In this document: positions 12,350 to 19,683 of the stretch, piece by piece | Layout of the letters: every line of letters starts with the position of its first letter | How positions within the stretch are numbered: position 1 is the first letter of the stretch | NCBI GenBank assembly: GCA_035533015.1 | Contig: DATLUQ010000029.1 | Span: 119,995-183,994, forward strand | Direction: 5' to 3' | From: Gemmatimonadaceae bacterium | GTDB lineage: Bacteria > Gemmatimonadota > Gemmatimonadetes > Gemmatimonadales > Gemmatimonadaceae | Length of the DNA stretch: 64,000 bases | Notes under the pieces: model-generated | What the model saw: the letters and a program-made list of their open reading frames with translations, nothing else | What the model was told of the DNA's origin: nothing | The model's database searches: none | Translations under genes and position numbers: made by a program

Positions 12350-13513
12350 GTGCGCGCCCTCTGGATCACCCATTCGTTTCCTCGAGCCGAAGGAGACCTG
12401 GCGGGCAGCTTCATCCTCCGCCTCGCTGCCGCCATGCGCGACGAGAACGTGGAGGTCCGCGTGCTCGCGCCGGCGGCGCGTGGACTCGCCAGCACGGCCA
12501 CGATGGACGGCGTCCGGGTGTTCCGGTACCGCTACGCCCCACGGCGATGGGAGACGCTCGCCTACACGGGCACCATGGCCGAGCAGGTGAGCGGCTCCCT
12601 CACCGCCAAGGCCGGGCTGGCCGGCATGATCGCCGCCGGCGCCAGGGCCGCCGCCGCGCACTGCCGCACCGACCATCCCGATGTGGTGCACGCTCATTGG
12701 TGGTTTCCGTCGGGCATCTCCGCTGCGTGGGCCGCCTCGCGCGCCCACCGGCCCCTCGTCACGACCATGCACGGAACCGACGTGCGCATGGCCCGCGCCG
12801 TGCGCGCCTCGCGCGGCATGTTCGGCTTCGTCATGCGCAACTCGTCCGCGGTCACGACCGTGTCGCACTGGTTGGCGCGCGAGGTGCAGTCCCTCGCGCC
12901 GGCGGTGGAACCCATCGTCGCCCCCATGCCGGTGGCCACCGAGCTGTTCACGCCCGCGCCGCATCCCGCCGCCGGCAGCCGCCTGCTGTACGTGGGGCGG
13001 ATCATGGCGCAGAAGGGAGTCGACCTCCTCATCGAAGCGCTGGCGCTCATGCGGCACCGCGTCATGCTCGACGTGGTGGGCGACGGGCCCATCCGGCCCC
13101 ACCTCGAGAAGCTGGCCTCGGAGCTCGGCGTATCGGAGTCGATCACGTGGCATGGCGCGCTCCCCCAGGCCGAGATCGTTCGGTTCTACCGCGCGGCACT
13201 CACCCTCGTCGTGCCCTCGCATGACGAGGGGCTCGGCCTCGTTGCCGTCGAGGCCATGCTCTGCGGCACGCCCGTCGTCGCCTTCGACTCCGGGGGACTG
13301 CCCGACGTTGTCGTCGAGGGACGCACCGGATCCTTGGTCCGCGAGCGGAACCCGCGCGCCCTGGCCGCGGCCCTCGACCGCATGGCCCTGGCGCCCGAGC
13401 AGGCCCGGGGGATGGGCCTCCAGGCCCGGGAGATCATGATCGGGCGGTTCTCGCCGCGAGCCGTGGCTGCCCAATACGCCGATTTGTACCGAAGGGTGAC
13501 GCGTGGCCCGTAA
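12350..13513 (+). CDS. Glycosyltransferase family 4
   Basis: A 387-residue GT-B fold enzyme. The N-terminal domain starts [19 protein letters not shown] and includes [15 protein letters not shown] and [11 protein letters not shown]. The C-terminal donor domain has [36 protein letters not shown] and the EX7E region [30 protein letters not shown]. This family uses nucleotide-sugar donors to build polysaccharides or glycolipids. Donor and acceptor cannot be told. GTG 12350 starts three bases after the preceding stop. Confidence 0.88.
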   Translation: MRALWITHSFPRAEGDLAGSFILRLAAAMRDENVEVRVLAPAARGLASTATMDGVRVFRYRYAPRRWETLAYTGTMAEQVSGSLTAKAGLAGMIAAGARAAAAHCRTDHPDVVHAHWWFPSGISAAWAASRAHRPLVTTMHGTDVRMARAVRASRGMFGFVMRNSSAVTTVSHWLAREVQSLAPAVEPIVAPMPVATELFTPAPHPAAGSRLLYVGRIMAQKGVDLLIEALALMRHRVMLDVVGDGPIRPHLEKLASELGVSESITWHGALPQAEIVRFYRAALTLVVPSHDEGLGLVAVEAMLCGTPVVAFDSGGLPDVVVEGRTGSLVRERNPRALAAALDRMALAPEQARGMGLQAREIMIGRFSPRAVAAQYADLYRRVTRGP

Positions 13514-14468
13514 GATCTGGTTCCGCGCGGTCAGCGCCGCGCTCTCGGTGGCCGTGGTGGGCTACGTGGCCTGGGCCCTTTCGCGAAACTGGCACGCGTA
13601 CGCCACGCAGCCGTTGGACGTCCACCCGCGGTGGGGCCTCGTGCTCGCGTCGGGCGCCGCCATCGTGGGAGCGTACGCGGTCCTCATCCAGACGTGGCGG
13701 ATCATGCTGGTCGAGTGGGGCGGGCAGCTCCGGTTCTGGCGCGCGGCCCACATCTGGAGCGTGACCAATCTATACCGGTACGTGCCGGGATGGGTCTGGC
13801 AGATCGGAGCCATGGGCGTCATGGCGCAGCGCGAGGGGGTTTCGCCGGTGGCCGCCACCGGGTCGTCGATTCTCAGCACGATCGTGAACATCACCACCGG
13901 ATTCGCCATCGCACTCGGCGCGGGTTCGGTGGCCCTCGACGCGCTGCACCCCGGCACCAGCCGGGTGGCGCTGGCGCTCACCGTGGTCGCCGTCGTGGGG
14001 CTCGTGATGCTGCCCGCGGCCATGCCGAGGGTACTGGCGCTGCTGCGGCGTGCTACGGGCCGGGAGATTCCGGACGCCACCGTGCCGCCACGTGTGATCG
14101 CCTACGCGATCGTCGGCAACCTCATCGCCTGGGTGCTGTATGGGCTCGCGCTCTATCTGCTCGTCGCCGGCGTGCTGGGCCACGCGGCTGGCGCGCTCTC
14201 GAGCTACGTCGCAGTTTACAGTGCGGCGTACGTGCTCGGGTACATCTGGGTGTTCCTCCCGGCGGGGCTCGGCGTTCGCGACGGCACCATGGCCGCGGCG
14301 CTGCCGGCGTTCAAGCTCATGACGCCGCCGCAGGCGCTCGTGATCGCGGTGTCGTCGCGACTCTGGACGTCGGTCCTGGAAGTCGTGCCCGGTGTGCTGT
14401 TTCTTGCGGTCGACGCGTGGCGTCGCCGCGCTTCTCTGTCCAAGAAATCGAATGCTTCGTCGCGATGA
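13503..14468 (+). CDS. Flippase-like integral membrane protein (LPG synthase TM / UPF0104 type)
   Basis: A 321-residue protein with about eight hydrophobic segments and little extramembrane mass. It resembles the lysylphosphatidylglycerol-synthase transmembrane domain (UPF0104/AglD) family: a near-N-terminal helix ([18 protein letters not shown]), [24 protein letters not shown] and a late [20 protein letters not shown] motif. Such proteins are suspected flippases or lipid-sugar handling factors; no enzymatic role is proven. It overlaps the GT4 gene by 11 bases and the YfhO gene by 17. The context suggests it could move the lipid-linked sugar across the inner membrane. Confidence 0.8.
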   Translation: MARKIWFRAVSAALSVAVVGYVAWALSRNWHAYATQPLDVHPRWGLVLASGAAIVGAYAVLIQTWRIMLVEWGGQLRFWRAAHIWSVTNLYRYVPGWVWQIGAMGVMAQREGVSPVAATGSSILSTIVNITTGFAIALGAGSVALDALHPGTSRVALALTVVAVVGLVMLPAAMPRVLALLRRATGREIPDATVPPRVIAYAIVGNLIAWVLYGLALYLLVAGVLGHAAGALSSYVAVYSAAYVLGYIWVFLPAGLGVRDGTMAAALPAFKLMTPPQALVIAVSSRLWTSVLEVVPGVLFLAVDAWRRRASLSKKSNASSR

Positions 14469-16896
14469 GACGCTCGCGGCGCCCGTGCTTCCGGCGCCGC
14501 GTTTCGCAGCCGGATGGGCCGCGCTCACCTACGCGCTGTGCACGCTCGTGCTCGCGTACCCGGTGTTCAGCGGCCAATTCCTGGTCAACCCCAACAGCGA
14601 TCAGTATATCGCCGGGTACGCCTTCCGATTGTTCGGGGCCCAGTCCCTGCGGACAGGGCATGGGTTCCCGCTCTGGAACCCGTACATCATGGGTGGACTG
14701 CCCTACGTCGCCGCCATGCACGGCGACATCTTCTACCCGACGTTCCTGCTGCGGATGCTCATGCCGACCGACCTCGCCATGAGTTGGGGCTTCATCATCC
14801 ATCTCTTCCTCGCCGGATGCTTCACCTACGGCTTCCTGCGCGCCTGGGGCTTCGGCTTCTTCCCGTCGCTGTTCGGCGGGGTCGGCTACATGCTGGCCGG
14901 CCAGGTGGCGTCGCTCGCGTCGCCCGGGCACGACGGCAAGCTGTTCGTGAGCGCGCTCCTGCCGCTCGCCCTCTGGATGCTGCTGCTGGGCATCCGCGAC
15001 GGGCGCCAATGGGCGTGGGGCGGTCTCGCCGCGGTGATCGGGCTGGCGGTGCTGAGTCCGCACCCGCAGATGCTCCAGTACATGCTGCTCGGCTCGGGAG
15101 CATTCGCGCTGTTCGTGGCGTTCAGCGACCACGAGGGCAGGGGACGCCTGCCGCGCGACGTGGCCCTCCGGCGGCTGGCGTATGCGCTGGGCGCCGTGGT
15201 GCTGGGCCTCGTCGTCGGCGCCGTGCAGTTCCTGCCGGTCAAGGAATACGTGCCCTGGTCGCCGCGCGCCGGCGGGCGCGGCGGCTATGACTTCGCCACG
15301 CAATTCTCGATGCCGATCGAGGAATTCTTCAACACGTACCTCCCGCAATTCACCGGGATGCTCGACCACTACTGGGGCCGCAACCAGATCCACCTCCACA
15401 GCGAGTACCTCGGCGTCAGCATCCTGATCCTCGCGGGCGCGGCGTTCGGCGCCACCGCGCGGCGCGGGTTCCGCGCCTTCTGGCTTTCGACCGTGGTGGT
15501 GAGCGCGCTCTGGGCCATGGGGGGATACACCCCCTTCTACCACTTGGTGTATGCGACCGTGCCAGGCAGCAAGTTCTTCCGCGCGCCGAGCATCATCTTC
15601 TTCATGACCAGCTTCGCGATGGTCATGCTGGCCACGGTGGGGATCGAGCGCGCACTCGCGCGGCGCGTCGGCATGCGGTACATCACCGGCTGGGTCATTT
15701 TCGGAACGCTGATCGCGCTCCTGGCCAGCGGCGGCATGCTCACCAACGTGGCGCAGACTATCGCGGCCAGCTTCGCCGGCACGCAGCTCTACGAGCGCGT
15801 GCAGGCCAACAATGGCGCACTCATTCTGGGGGCGTGGCGTTCGTTTCTCGTCGTCGGGGTCACGTGCGGATTGCTGTTCGCCGTGCGGCGCGAGCGGATC
15901 TCGCTTCGCGCGGCTGCCATCTCGATCGTCGTCCTCAGTGCAGTTGATCTACTGAGCATCGACCACAACTACTGGATGTTCTCGCCGCCGGCGTCACAGC
16001 TCTTCGCGACCGATTCCGCGATCGCGTACGTGCAGCGCCAACCCCAACCGGGCCGCATCGCCCCACTCGACGTGGGAACGGACGGCATCGCGAGTTACCG
16101 GGACCCGTACTTCTACGGGGACGGATTCATGGTGGACCACATCCGGTCGATCACCGGCTATCACGGCAACGAACTCGGCGACTACGAGCAGCTCGGCGAC
16201 AAGGTCGGCATGCGGTACAACAATACCGTGGCCCCGGAATTCTGGCGTCTGACCAATGTGCAGTACATCTACTCGAACATCGACGCCCCGCAGCTCGACA
16301 CCCTCTACGCCACGCAGGCCAAGCGCCCCGACATCACGTTCACCCGCCTCGTCGGGCCGGTGCGCAACTCGGCCGGCTCGATGGTATTTCTCCTCAAGCC
16401 CTCGATGGACGACCCGTACGCGTGGGTCGCGCCGGCCATCGTCAAAGCCACCGAACAGCAAACGCTGCCCACGGTGCTCAACCCCAAGTTCAACCCGGCC
16501 ACCGTCGCCGTGTTCGACACCGCCGCCAACGTCACCGCCGTGAAACTCACCGCCGTACCGGCACCGCTGCCCATCACCACTTCCGTGTCCACCTACGCGC
16601 CCGGCCACGTCGTGCTCGACCTCAGCGCGCCGGCCCCGCAGGGCTCGGCCCTCGTCGTGTCGGAGAATTACTACCCCGGCTGGCGCGCCACGGTGGACGG
16701 CAAGCCCGTGGCCGCCATCGGACGCGCCGACTACTCCCTGATCGGCATCGCGCTCCCCGCCGGCGCCCGGCACGTCGAATTGAACTTCGACGACGCCGCC
16801 TTCGAAACCGGCAAGAAGGTCACCCTCGTCGCGCTCGCCCTCGTGCTCCTCCTCACCGCCGGAGGCGTGGCCGCCGACCGGAGGATGCGTGGCTGA
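14452..16896 (+). CDS. YfhO-like multi-pass membrane glycosyltransferase (GT-C type)
   Basis: An 814-residue protein with about a dozen membrane segments and a C-terminal extracytoplasmic domain of about 280 residues. Early features are the first helix followed by FLVNPNSDQYIAGYAFRLF and the loop WNPYIMGGLPYVAAMHGDIFYP, the acidic/aromatic first-loop layout of YfhO and other GT-C enzymes. The C-terminus has VVSENYYPGWRATVDG, a hallmark of YfhO-family proteins. YfhO in Firmicutes transfers a sugar from undecaprenyl phosphate to a cell-surface polymer; the acceptor here is unknown. ATG 14452 is preferred over a codon at 14392, which would overlap the upstream gene by 77 bases. Confidence 0.82.
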   Translation: MLRRDETLAAPVLPAPRFAAGWAALTYALCTLVLAYPVFSGQFLVNPNSDQYIAGYAFRLFGAQSLRTGHGFPLWNPYIMGGLPYVAAMHGDIFYPTFLLRMLMPTDLAMSWGFIIHLFLAGCFTYGFLRAWGFGFFPSLFGGVGYMLAGQVASLASPGHDGKLFVSALLPLALWMLLLGIRDGRQWAWGGLAAVIGLAVLSPHPQMLQYMLLGSGAFALFVAFSDHEGRGRLPRDVALRRLAYALGAVVLGLVVGAVQFLPVKEYVPWSPRAGGRGGYDFATQFSMPIEEFFNTYLPQFTGMLDHYWGRNQIHLHSEYLGVSILILAGAAFGATARRGFRAFWLSTVVVSALWAMGGYTPFYHLVYATVPGSKFFRAPSIIFFMTSFAMVMLATVGIERALARRVGMRYITGWVIFGTLIALLASGGMLTNVAQTIAASFAGTQLYERVQANNGALILGAWRSFLVVGVTCGLLFAVRRERISLRAAAISIVVLSAVDLLSIDHNYWMFSPPASQLFATDSAIAYVQRQPQPGRIAPLDVGTDGIASYRDPYFYGDGFMVDHIRSITGYHGNELGDYEQLGDKVGMRYNNTVAPEFWRLTNVQYIYSNIDAPQLDTLYATQAKRPDITFTRLVGPVRNSAGSMVFLLKPSMDDPYAWVAPAIVKATEQQTLPTVLNPKFNPATVAVFDTAANVTAVKLTAVPAPLPITTSVSTYAPGHVVLDLSAPAPQGSALVVSENYYPGWRATVDGKPVAAIGRADYSLIGIALPAGARHVELNFDDAAFETGKKVTLVALALVLLLTAGGVAADRRMRG

Positions 16897-17611
16897 GCGC
16901 GCGCTCGTCGTCATCCCGACCTACAATGAGCGCGAGAACATCGCGCGCATCGTCGATGCCGTGCTGGGGCAGGACTCCCGGCTCGAACTCCTCATCGTGG
17001 ACGACGGATCGCCCGACGGAACCGCCGACATCGTCAAAGGCATCATCGCCCGGAACCCCCGCGTCCACATCCTCGAACGGGCCAAGAAGCTCGGCCTCGG
17101 TACGGCGTACCTGGCTGGCTTCACGTGGGCCCTCACGCAGGACTTCAATTACGTGTTCGAGATGGACGCCGACTTCTCCCACGATCCGGCCCACCTTCCG
17201 CAGTTCCTCGTGGCCATCCAGAACGCCGACCTGGTCCTCGGCTCCCGCTACCTCCAGGGCCGGGTGAGCGTGGTCAACTGGCCCATCTCGCGCCTGCTGC
17301 TCAGCTACTTCGCCAACGTCTACGCTCGGTCCGTCACCGGGCTGCCGGTGTGGGACTCCACGGGCGGCTTCAAGTGCTTTCGCAGGGCCGTCCTCGAAGC
17401 GATCGACCTCGAACGCGTCCATTCCAATGGATACGCCTTCCAGATCGAGATGAGCTTCAAAGCCTGGAAGAAGGGCTTCCGCATCGCCGAGATCCCCATC
17501 GTGTTCGTGGACCGCACCGAGGGCACCAGCAAGATGTCCAAGGCTATCGTCCGCGAGGCCGTCTGGATGGTCTGGTGGCTGCGCATCAAGTCCATATTCC
17601 GCCGCCTGTGA
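16889..17611 (+). CDS. Polyprenol-phosphate mannosyl/glycosyl transferase, soluble GT2 (DPM1/Ppm1-like)
   Basis: A 240-residue GT2 enzyme without a C-terminal membrane domain. Motifs: ALVVIPTYNERENIARIV, LLIVDDGSPDGTADIV, EMDADFSHDPAHLP (the DAD metal site) and LGSRYLQGRVSVVNWPISRLLLS. This is the dolichol/polyprenol-phosphate mannose synthase pattern. It is a second lipid-P-sugar synthase in the same cluster, so two different activated sugars may be made. It overlaps the YfhO gene by 8 bases, and its stop overlaps the dapF GTG. Confidence 0.9.
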   Translation: MAERALVVIPTYNERENIARIVDAVLGQDSRLELLIVDDGSPDGTADIVKGIIARNPRVHILERAKKLGLGTAYLAGFTWALTQDFNYVFEMDADFSHDPAHLPQFLVAIQNADLVLGSRYLQGRVSVVNWPISRLLLSYFANVYARSVTGLPVWDSTGGFKCFRRAVLEAIDLERVHSNGYAFQIEMSFKAWKKGFRIAEIPIVFVDRTEGTSKMSKAIVREAVWMVWWLRIKSIFRRL

Positions 17612-18429
17612 TCCCGGCCGGTCGCGAGTTCTACAAGATGAGCGGGTCGGGCAACGACTTCGTGTTCGTGGACGCCCGCACCGACCCGCCCGGCCGCCTA
17701 GGCGAGACGGCCACCATCCAGGCCATCTGCGCCCGCGGCACGGGGGTCGGGGCCGACGGCATCGTCTTCCTCGAGCCCACCACCAGCGCCTCGCTGCGCA
17801 TGCGCTACCTAAACAGCGACGGCTCCGTGGCCGCCCTCTGCGGCAACGCCACCCTCTGCGCGGCCCGGCTGTTCGTCGAACTCGGAGGCGCGGCGGTAGG
17901 GCAGGCCTTCGCCATCGAGTCCGCCTCGGGCGTCCTGGGAGCCGTCGTCCACGCCAGGGGGCCGACGGTGGATATGCCCGTTGTCCAGGATCTGTCCATG
18001 GACCCGGGAACCATACTCCGTCCGGGCGAACGCCGGGCCGCGTTTGCCAAAGTCGGCATCCCTCACCTCGTTCTCCTGTGCGATGACCTCGAGGCGGTGG
18101 ACGTGGTCGGCCGTGGCCGCCCCCTGCGGTTCGACCCGGCCTTTGCCGAAGGTACCAACGTAGACTTCATCGCCCGCGGCCCCGACGACCGATGGTACAT
18201 GCGGACCTACGAACGCGGAGTGGAGGGCGAGACCCTGGCCTGCGGCACCGGGGCAGTGGCCAGCGCCGTGGCCCTGAACCAATGGGGCCTGGCGCCTGCG
18301 GGCGGCACGATTGTCACCAGATCTGGCCAGGAACTAGCCGTCGGAATCCGAACCCAGGACCAACGGATCAAGCCCACCTTATCCGGCGAAGCGCGCGTCG
18401 TCTACCGCGGATTCCTGGCCGAGATCTAA
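17608..18429 (+). CDS. dapF: Diaminopimelate epimerase
   Basis: A 273-residue enzyme converting LL- to meso-diaminopimelate for peptidoglycan and lysine. The N-terminus has FYKMSGSGNDFVFVD. The two catalytic cysteines are C78 (ALCGNATLCAARL) and C212 (ETLACGTGAVASAV). The first motif departs from the usual CGNG(A)RC, with Ala and Leu replacing Gly and Arg. GTG 17608 overlaps the previous stop; an ATG at 17638 lies inside the conserved motif. It is the last + strand gene before the convergent junction. Confidence 0.93.
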   Translation: MIPAGREFYKMSGSGNDFVFVDARTDPPGRLGETATIQAICARGTGVGADGIVFLEPTTSASLRMRYLNSDGSVAALCGNATLCAARLFVELGGAAVGQAFAIESASGVLGAVVHARGPTVDMPVVQDLSMDPGTILRPGERRAAFAKVGIPHLVLLCDDLEAVDVVGRGRPLRFDPAFAEGTNVDFIARGPDDRWYMRTYERGVEGETLACGTGAVASAVALNQWGLAPAGGTIVTRSGQELAVGIRTQDQRIKPTLSGEARVVYRGFLAEI

Positions 18430-18442
18430 CGCCGTTTCGGCG
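18430..18442 (+). terminator. Small hairpin right after dapF
   Basis: CGCCG-TTT-CGGCG begins immediately after the dapF TAA. It is a five-pair stem without a following T-run, so it may only be a weak stop or an mRNA-end protector. It is listed because dapF must end transcription before the opposite-strand genes. Confidence 0.25.
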
Positions 18443-18597
18443 CGCTACACCACAACCGGCGGTCGATCGATCTGGTCAGACTGGCGTTGGAATCCTGCCT
18501 CTCTTCACAATCCAGATGACATCAAATCGCCTAAGTCGATTATGTGCAGTGGATTATATGCAAGACGGCCTTATGGAAATGCACACAGACACGGCTC

Positions 18598-18606
18598 TTA
18601 TCCACA
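18598..18606 (+). promoter_or_regulatory. Perfect DnaA-box 9-mer
   Basis: TTATCCACA, the strict consensus DnaA box, ends 5 bases before the dif-like site. A weaker reverse-strand relative (two mismatches) lies at 18,548-18,556. A single 9-mer in AT-rich DNA can occur by chance, and no dnaA, dnaN or gidA gene is near, so it is not evidence for an origin. Confidence 0.4.
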
Positions 18607-18611
18607 CGTAT

Positions 18612-18639
18612 AGTTTACATAATACATCTTATACGAACT
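18612..18639 (-). other. dif: Candidate dif site (XerC/XerD chromosome dimer resolution site)
   Basis: Read on the minus strand: XerC-type arm AGTTCGTATAA, 6-base centre GATGTA, XerD-type arm TTATGTAAACT, total 28 bases. From memory of published sites, the left arm matches E. coli dif (GGTGCGCATAA) at 8 of 11. The right arm matches E. coli (TTATGTTAAAT) at 9 of 11 and B. subtilis dif at 11 of 11. Arm length, spacing and the inward ATAA/TTAT palindromic core are all as expected. It lies exactly where + strand and - strand gene blocks converge, as a terminus site should. Confidence 0.8.
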
Positions 18640-18722
18640 AACTAGGCGACAGTCTGGCGCGCTCTGGACCCGATGATGGCGTCAGAACCGCCACCTTCCC
18701 AGGCCAGCGCCACTCAAACGGA

Positions 18723-18756
18723 AGCGCCGACCGCTACGTCCTATGCGGTCGGCGCT
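18723..18756 (-). terminator. Strong hairpin, terminator of the YfgM-like gene
   Basis: A perfect 12-pair stem (AGCGCCGACCGC / GCGGTCGGCGCT) around a 10-base loop. It sits 77 bases past the stop of the minus-strand gene at 18,834. On the minus strand it is followed by TCCGTTTGAG, a short T-containing tail. It would also block + strand read-through from dapF. Confidence 0.65.
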
Positions 18757-18833
18757 CCCCAATCGTCCTGCGGAATCGGCAGCCGGCCTAGCCGCCAAGG
18801 GCCCGTGGTGATGCCGGACCGGACAAGCGAACC

Positions 18834-19499
18834 CTACCCCTTGGCCGGCTTGGCCTCGATTTCTCCAAGCCGCACCTTGGCCTCGGCAGCCACACCCTGA
18901 GCCTTGGGATCATTGGCCAGCTTCTGCCAGATGGCCGCCGCCGAGGCCGTGTCGCCCGCCGCGAGCTGCGCCCTGGCAGCCTTGGACAGCTGGTACGCCT
19001 TGTCGGCGTCAGACCCGGATGCATCCGCGGCCTTTTGGTAGGACTTGGCGGCGTCCGCGGCCTTGTTCCCCTGCATCTGGCCGTCACCCATCAGGCTGTA
19101 GATCGAGGCCATGTCCAGCTTGGCGGAGCTCTGCAACGTCAACCCGTTCAGGAGGGTCACCCCGTCGGAAACCTTGCCGTTGTTGAAATCCATCTGGGCC
19201 AGCAGCAATCCCGCCTCGATCCCAGACTGCGTGTCGCCGTACCGGTCGACCACCTTCTGAAGGTCGCTCGCGGCCAGCGCCTGGTTCCCGGCCTGGATGG
19301 ACTGGAGCGCCGTATTGAGCGCCCGCGCCGCGCTCTCGTTCTTCAATTGGACCGACCTGGCGTAGAACCAGTAGCCGCCGCCGGCGACGGCGATGACGAC
19401 CACCGCGATCGTGAGGGTGCGCGCATTGCGCTGCAACCACTCGATAACGGTCTCTTCGGCACTGGGGCCGCGACTGATTGGTGCGACGGGTTCGCTCAT
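18834..19499 (-). CDS. YfgM-like single-pass membrane protein with TPR repeats
   Basis: A 221-residue protein with a cytoplasmic N-terminal segment, one membrane helix near 29-47 (LTIAVVVIAVAGGGYWFYA), then a periplasmic region of helical TPR-like repeats: ARALNTALQSIQAGNQALA, DLQKVVDRYGDTQSGIEAGLLLAQMDF and DKAYQLSKAARAQLAAGD. This is the architecture of YfgM/TPR_21 proteins, which associate with the SecYEG translocon and periplasmic chaperones. Sequence identity to YfgM itself is not proven. It begins 18 bases after tRNA-Arg on the same strand and may share its transcript. Confidence 0.75.
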   Translation of the reverse strand: MSEPVAPISRGPSAEETVIEWLQRNARTLTIAVVVIAVAGGGYWFYARSVQLKNESAARALNTALQSIQAGNQALAASDLQKVVDRYGDTQSGIEAGLLLAQMDFNNGKVSDGVTLLNGLTLQSSAKLDMASIYSLMGDGQMQGNKAADAAKSYQKAADASGSDADKAYQLSKAARAQLAAGDTASAAAIWQKLANDPKAQGVAAEAKVRLGEIEAKPAKG

Positions 19500-19517
19500 G
19501 AGGGATTGAAAGTGGGA

Positions 19518-19591
19518 TGCCCCTGGGGTGACTCGAACACCCGGCCAACGGTTTAGGAAACCGCTGCTCTATCCACCTGAGCTACAGGGGC
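19518..19591 (-). tRNA. tRNA-Arg (anticodon CCU)
   Basis: The minus-strand cloverleaf is complete. The acceptor stem is GCCCCTG/CAGGGGC with discriminator A, and the D-arm is GCTC...GAGC. The anticodon arm is GCGGT-TTCCTAA-ACCGT with anticodon CCT. The T-arm is GGGTG-TTCGAGT-CACCC. The length is 74 bases and the CCA end is not encoded. It reads AGG codons. Confidence 0.95.
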
Positions 19592-19683
19592 AGGTGCCGA
19601 CAGTCGTAACCAACTAGAACCTTTCAATTTACGAGCGGCGCCCCCTCAGGTAAAGCGCCAGGCCGCCGGTCGCGCCGACCGAC

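Larger units (their letters stand above)
18481..18660. other. AT-rich intergenic island
   Basis: The gene-free gap 18,430-18,833 is the longest in the window. Bases 18,481-18,640 are about 42 % G+C by hand count, and 18,601-18,640 only 30 %, in a window that is otherwise very GC rich. No convincing ORF or RNA gene was found in it. It contains the dif-like site (18,612-18,639), a perfect DnaA-box 9-mer and several TTATNNNCA-like words. The rest of the gap (18,661-18,833) returns to high GC and holds a terminator hairpin for the opposite-strand gene. Confidence 0.8.

Noticed and set aside
18507..18641. Short open frame across the AT-rich island
   Set aside because: It is only the tail of a longer shadow frame of dapF; codon choice is unlike real genes here and no ribosome site is seen.
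18481..18660. Replication origin in the AT-rich island
   Set aside because: Genes converge on it rather than diverge, only one exact DnaA box is present, and no dnaA, dnaN, gidA or parAB is near. A terminus site explains the data better.
19592..19683. Promoter of tRNA-Arg (TTGAAA on the minus strand)
   Set aside because: No acceptable -10 hexamer lies 16-18 bases from it.
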